From SHLQ01 sp964451305 (lineage in GTDB: Bacteria > Actinomycetota > Acidimicrobiia > Acidimicrobiales > SHLQ01): a stretch of 42,181 nucleotides of DNA. A program made the position numbers and the translations under genes. Below, piece after piece: positions 39,656-42,181 of the stretch. The DNA lies in assembly GCA_964451305.1 (NCBI GenBank), contig CAYVHV010000034.1, positions 1 to 42,181 on the forward strand. The letters run 5' to 3'. Under the pieces are notes generated by a model. The model ran no database searches. It was not told the DNA's origin and saw nothing but the letters and a program-made list of their open reading frames with translations. Within the stretch, counting starts at the first letter, position 1. Each line of letters begins with the position of its first letter.

Positions 39656-41376
39656 ACAACGCACTGAGAGCCCGATGGTTAGGGCGCGTGAGCTACACCG
39701 ACGCGCATACTCTCCAGCGGGCTCTCTTCGCGTCCGCACACGACTATCTGCTCTTGCTCGAACACGACCCGGTGTTCACACACGGCCTGAGCGCCAACCT
39801 CGACAACATCCTTGTCGATCCCGCCGAGGTCGGCGCCGAGTTGGTCAAGGCCGACCGCGGCGGCGATGTCACCTGGCATGGTCCTGGGCAGCTCGTCGGA
39901 TATCCGATTTTGTCGGTGCCTGGCAAGCGCGGAGGCGGTATGGCCGACACGGTTGCCTACGTGCGAGCGGTCGAACAAGTCATCATCGATACCCTCTCGG
40001 ATCTCGGACTTGCCAACGTCGGTCGTCTTCGGGAGTACCCGGGTGTGTGGGTCGCTCCCGACTCTGAGGAACCTCGCAAGATCGCAGCGATTGGCGTCCG
40101 CCTGAGCCGCGGTCGTTCCATGCACGGCTTCGCACTCAACGTCGACCCCGATATGACCTGGTTTGATCGAATGGTGCCATGTGGAATCGATGACAAGGCG
40201 GTGACCTCGCTCGCAGCCGAAGGAATCGATGTGTCGATGAAAGACGTCGTCGATGCCCTGCTCGTTCGTGCCGAGGCGCAGTGGGCGGCGACCAGCGGTG
40301 TGCAGCGCGAAGATGTCGTTTGGCGCCAACGCGTTGAGGACCTGACCCCGTTCTCTCGTGGCGAAGGTCCGGGTGAACGGTCGGGAACGAAGCAGTCGCC
40401 GCTTGTGAAAGCGCCCATCGAGCCGGTCCCGACCGCCGAGGACAAGGCTCACCTCGAAGGGACGTCGGTGCGACTCACCGGGCGCCTCGCCGAAGCTGGG
40501 GTGACCACCGGGCTTCAGATCAGCAGTCGCAAACCTGAGTGGATGCGGGTTAAGGCCGACATGGGTCCCGAGTATCGACGCCTCAAGGGCGTGATGAAGA
40601 GCCTCGACCTCGTGACCGTTTGCGAAGAAGCAGGATGTCCGAACATTTTCGACTGCTGGAATGACGGAACAGCGACCTTCATGGTCTGCGGCGAACGTTG
40701 CACTCGCAAGTGCGGGTTCTGCCTCGTCGACACTCGACATCCCGAAGGGCTTGATCCAAACGAACCCTCCAAGGTCGCCGAAGCCGTCGAAAAGATGGCG
40801 CTCGGATACGCGGTCATCACCATGGTGGCCCGCGACGATCTTGCCGATGGGGGAGCGAATCATGTCGCTCAGACGATCCGAGCTATTCGCGATCGTCAGC
40901 CTGGAAGTCGAGTCGAGGTTCTGATCAGCGACTGCAAAGGCGACGGAGAAAGCCTCGACATCATCAACGATGCCCGTCCCGATGTTCTGAACCACAACAT
41001 CGAAACCGTCCAACGTCTCCAGCGAGTGGCTCGACCATCGGCCTCGTACGCCCGGAGCCTTGCGGTGCTCGCTCGAGCCAAGGCCTCCGGGCTCGTCACC
41101 AAGTCATCGATCATCGTCGGCATGGGCGAGAGCTTCGACGAAGTCGTCAGCACGCTGGCCGATCTGGCGGCGGTCGGCGTCGACATCGTGACGATCGGTC
41201 AGTATCTTCGCCCGACGTCGAATCACCTTCCGGTCGCCCGTTGGGTCGAACCAGCAGAGTTTGATGAGTGGAAGCACATTGGAGAGACAGAGCTCGGCCT
41301 AAGCCATGTGGAGTCGAGTCCGCTGACCCGCTCGAGCTACCACGCAAAGCAGGCCGAGGCCGCAGCGAACAGCTAA
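39652..41376 (+). CDS. lipBA: LipB-LipA fusion: octanoyltransferase plus lipoyl synthase
   Basis: One continuous frame joins two lipoate enzymes. The LipB half (numbering from GTG 39688) has DRGGDVTWHGPGQLVGYPI (57-75), catalytic Lys131 in RKIAAIGVR and Cys165 in VPCGIDDKAVTSL; it moves octanoyl from acyl carrier protein to the target lysine. A linker of about 70 residues follows. The LipA half begins near 281: Cys312/317/323 in VCEEAGCPNIFDCW bind the auxiliary cluster, Cys338/342/345 in CTRKCGFC bind the radical-SAM cluster, and RSSYHA near the end carries the serine ligand. GTG 39688 would cut off the conserved LipB start WLGRVSYTDA; the frame is open upstream to 39646, and CTG 39652 overlaps the TGA of the E2 gene as CTGA, so I place the start there. 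It serves the lipoyl domains of the adjacent E2. Confidence 0.88.
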   Translation: MNNALRARWLGRVSYTDAHTLQRALFASAHDYLLLLEHDPVFTHGLSANLDNILVDPAEVGAELVKADRGGDVTWHGPGQLVGYPILSVPGKRGGGMADTVAYVRAVEQVIIDTLSDLGLANVGRLREYPGVWVAPDSEEPRKIAAIGVRLSRGRSMHGFALNVDPDMTWFDRMVPCGIDDKAVTSLAAEGIDVSMKDVVDALLVRAEAQWAATSGVQREDVVWRQRVEDLTPFSRGEGPGERSGTKQSPLVKAPIEPVPTAEDKAHLEGTSVRLTGRLAEAGVTTGLQISSRKPEWMRVKADMGPEYRRLKGVMKSLDLVTVCEEAGCPNIFDCWNDGTATFMVCGERCTRKCGFCLVDTRHPEGLDPNEPSKVAEAVEKMALGYAVITMVARDDLADGGANHVAQTIRAIRDRQPGSRVEVLISDCKGDGESLDIINDARPDVLNHNIETVQRLQRVARPSASYARSLAVLARAKASGLVTKSSIIVGMGESFDEVVSTLADLAAVGVDIVTIGQYLRPTSNHLPVARWVEPAEFDEWKHIGETELGLSHVESSPLTRSSYHAKQAEAAANS

Positions 41377-41392
41377 CAGCTAACATGATTTC

Positions 41393-41415
41393 GTACGTGT
41401 TCAACGCTCACGTAC
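41393..41415. terminator. Hairpin between lipBA and the HNH nuclease gene
   Basis: GTACGTG (41393-41399) and CACGTAC (41409-41415) form a perfect 7-bp stem with a 9-nt loop, between two convergent genes. No T-run, so a weak bidirectional terminator at best. Confidence 0.4.
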
Positions 41416-41428
41416 AAAGGTGGCGAGG

Positions 41429-42181
41429 CTAGTAGTTGTCTTGTGGGTAGTTGTCTTGCGGGGCTTCTGTTGCCAATTCTGATCGTGGTCTGATCCCCGG
41501 TTGTGGTGGTCGTTCCCAGGGGCGAGGTTTGGTGTATCTACCCGGGGGCGGTGGTGCGTTCGTCGTCGACGAGCGGCCGCGTTTACCAAGCGGTGGAATT
41601 TCGTCTGGAGTGGCTGGTCGGGTCTTCCACGTTTGGGTTGCGATGTCGTAGAACATGGTTTGTTCGTACAGGTGCAGCCGCATGTGGCAGTGGGTGCAGA
41701 GCAGAACCAGGTTGTTGATGTTGGTGGGACCAGGCCGGGGTGCTTCCCACGGGAGCAGATGGTGGGCAACGTATTTTTCAGGTGATGCGCCGCATGTGAC
41801 GCATCCACGGTCGCGGCTGATCAATCCGTCGACTTGGGCTGGCGTGGCGAGGCGGTGTTTGCGGCCTTGCCACAACAATTCGCCGTTTCGCGAGAAGATC
41901 TGCGCGATGAATGTGGCGTCGCCAGCGATTTCTTCGACGAAGCTGCGTGGCAGGGGCTTGCCGTCGATGGTGGTCATCGGTGTGGTGCCGACACCGGTGA
42001 GCTGATCGACGGTGGCTGTCACAAAGACTGTCGATCGTCGACGAGCGCGACCATGGTTTCGACCTGTGGGTGCTCTCGTGGTCGGGTCGTCGGCGAGGAG
42101 TTTGTGGGCAGCATCGAAGTTGCGTTGATCCTGTGTGCGTGGGTGTTTGGCGCGAGGTACATCTCGACCGCCATCGTTCAC
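41429..42181 (-). CDS. HNH endonuclease of the 13E12/DUF222 type, C-terminal part
   Basis: About 250 residues are visible; the N-terminus lies right of the window, and the GTG at the very edge is not a likely start. The HNH nuclease core is RDRGCVTCGASPEKYVAHHLLPWEAPRPGPTNINNLVLLCTHCHMRLH, with two CxxC pairs holding a structural metal (CVTC and CTHC), the catalytic AHH and the NNLVLLC helix. The sequence before it (GTTPMTTIDGKPLP, RNGELLWQGRKHR) matches the DUF222-linked 13E12 repeat family, which is multi-copy in many actinobacteria. The tail is Pro/Arg-rich and ends in a duplicated PQDNY. Such genes may be mobile or defence-related nucleases, but their role is not established. Confidence 0.88.
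   Translation of the reverse strand: MNDGGRDVPRAKHPRTQDQRNFDAAHKLLADDPTTRAPTGRNHGRARRRSTVFVTATVDQLTGVGTTPMTTIDGKPLPRSFVEEIAGDATFIAQIFSRNGELLWQGRKHRLATPAQVDGLISRDRGCVTCGASPEKYVAHHLLPWEAPRPGPTNINNLVLLCTHCHMRLHLYEQTMFYDIATQTWKTRPATPDEIPPLGKRGRSSTTNAPPPPGRYTKPRPWERPPQPGIRPRSELATEAPQDNYPQDNY
41433..41462 (-). repeat. 15-bp tandem duplication at the 3' end of the HNH gene
   Basis: TAGTTGTCTTGTGGG (41433-41447) is followed by TAGTTGTCTTGCGGG (41448-41462), differing at one base. On the minus strand it codes PQDNY twice just before the stop. Confidence 0.9.

Noticed and set aside
40308..40527. Possible intein or extra domain between the LipB and LipA halves
   Set aside because: The segment is only about 70 residues, charged and Pro/Gly-containing, with no Cys/Ser start block or HN-C end of an intein; it is a linker.
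39679..41013. Open frame of 444 codons on the minus strand opposite lipBA
   Set aside because: It is the complement of a gene with all LipB and LipA motifs, and itself shows no domain or ribosome-binding site.

Overview
The window looks like a chromosomal piece of a high-GC, free-living actinobacterium, most plausibly of the class Acidimicrobiia. The basis is a homodimeric AceE-type pyruvate dehydrogenase E1 with a two-lipoyl-domain DlaT-like E2, a 13E12/DUF222-type HNH nuclease at the right edge, DUF427, and many GTG/TTG starts. This placement is an inference from gene content, not from a marker gene. I see no rRNA, tRNA, CRISPR array, insertion sequence or phage gene. Two runs of exactly 100 N (3703-3802 and 38788-38887) mark draft scaffold joins. 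Both look artefactual, because the flanks overlap (55 bp and 10 bp) and collapsing each overlap restores one continuous reading frame.

Left part (1-7.1 kb), mixed housekeeping genes. In order: the C-terminal part of an acidic-repeat protein, an SMP-30/gluconolactonase-like protein, a PPK2 polyphosphate kinase (minus strand), a sterol-desaturase-family gene with an in-frame TAA, an acyl-CoA dehydrogenase, a small membrane-anchored unknown, a structured 320-nt intergenic stretch ending in a terminator-like hairpin, a 63-64 aa unknown, and an alpha/beta-hydrolase without the nucleophile serine.

Central part (7.1-25.9 kb), an exopolysaccharide locus mostly on the minus strand. It has two Wzz/BY-kinase fusions, a WecG/TagA glycosyltransferase, a nucleotide-sugar epimerase, three further glycosyltransferase genes, a Wzx flippase, a Wzy/WaaL-type polymerase or ligase, three extracytoplasmic parallel beta-helix proteins on Thr/Ser-rich stalks, and a membrane EEP-family phosphodiesterase. 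Together these encode assembly, flipping, polymerisation, length control and probably surface modification of a polymer. No initiating phosphoglycosyltransferase is seen. One glycosyltransferase is a GT2 domain fused to an internally deleted copy of the neighbouring GT-B enzyme.

Right part (25.9-42.2 kb). aceE (minus) is followed by rnhA, DUF427, an SRPBCC protein overlapping a TIGR01777 epimerase, two more glycosyltransferases, a degenerate HD-GYP/GAF/GGDEF protein, and a plus-strand run: a 29-codon membrane ORF, lpdA, a dlaT/sucB-like E2, and a LipB-LipA fusion. AceE, E2 and Lpd would form the pyruvate dehydrogenase complex, and LipBA would make and attach the lipoyl groups of E2. The window ends inside an HNH nuclease gene.

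The points most worth a second look are the LipB-LipA fusion with a possible CTG start overlapping the upstream stop (CTGA), the GT2/decayed GT-B fusion, the beta-helix trio with palindromic control sites, the interleaved inverted repeats at 5.84-5.97 kb, and the unannotated 29-aa membrane peptide before lpdA.
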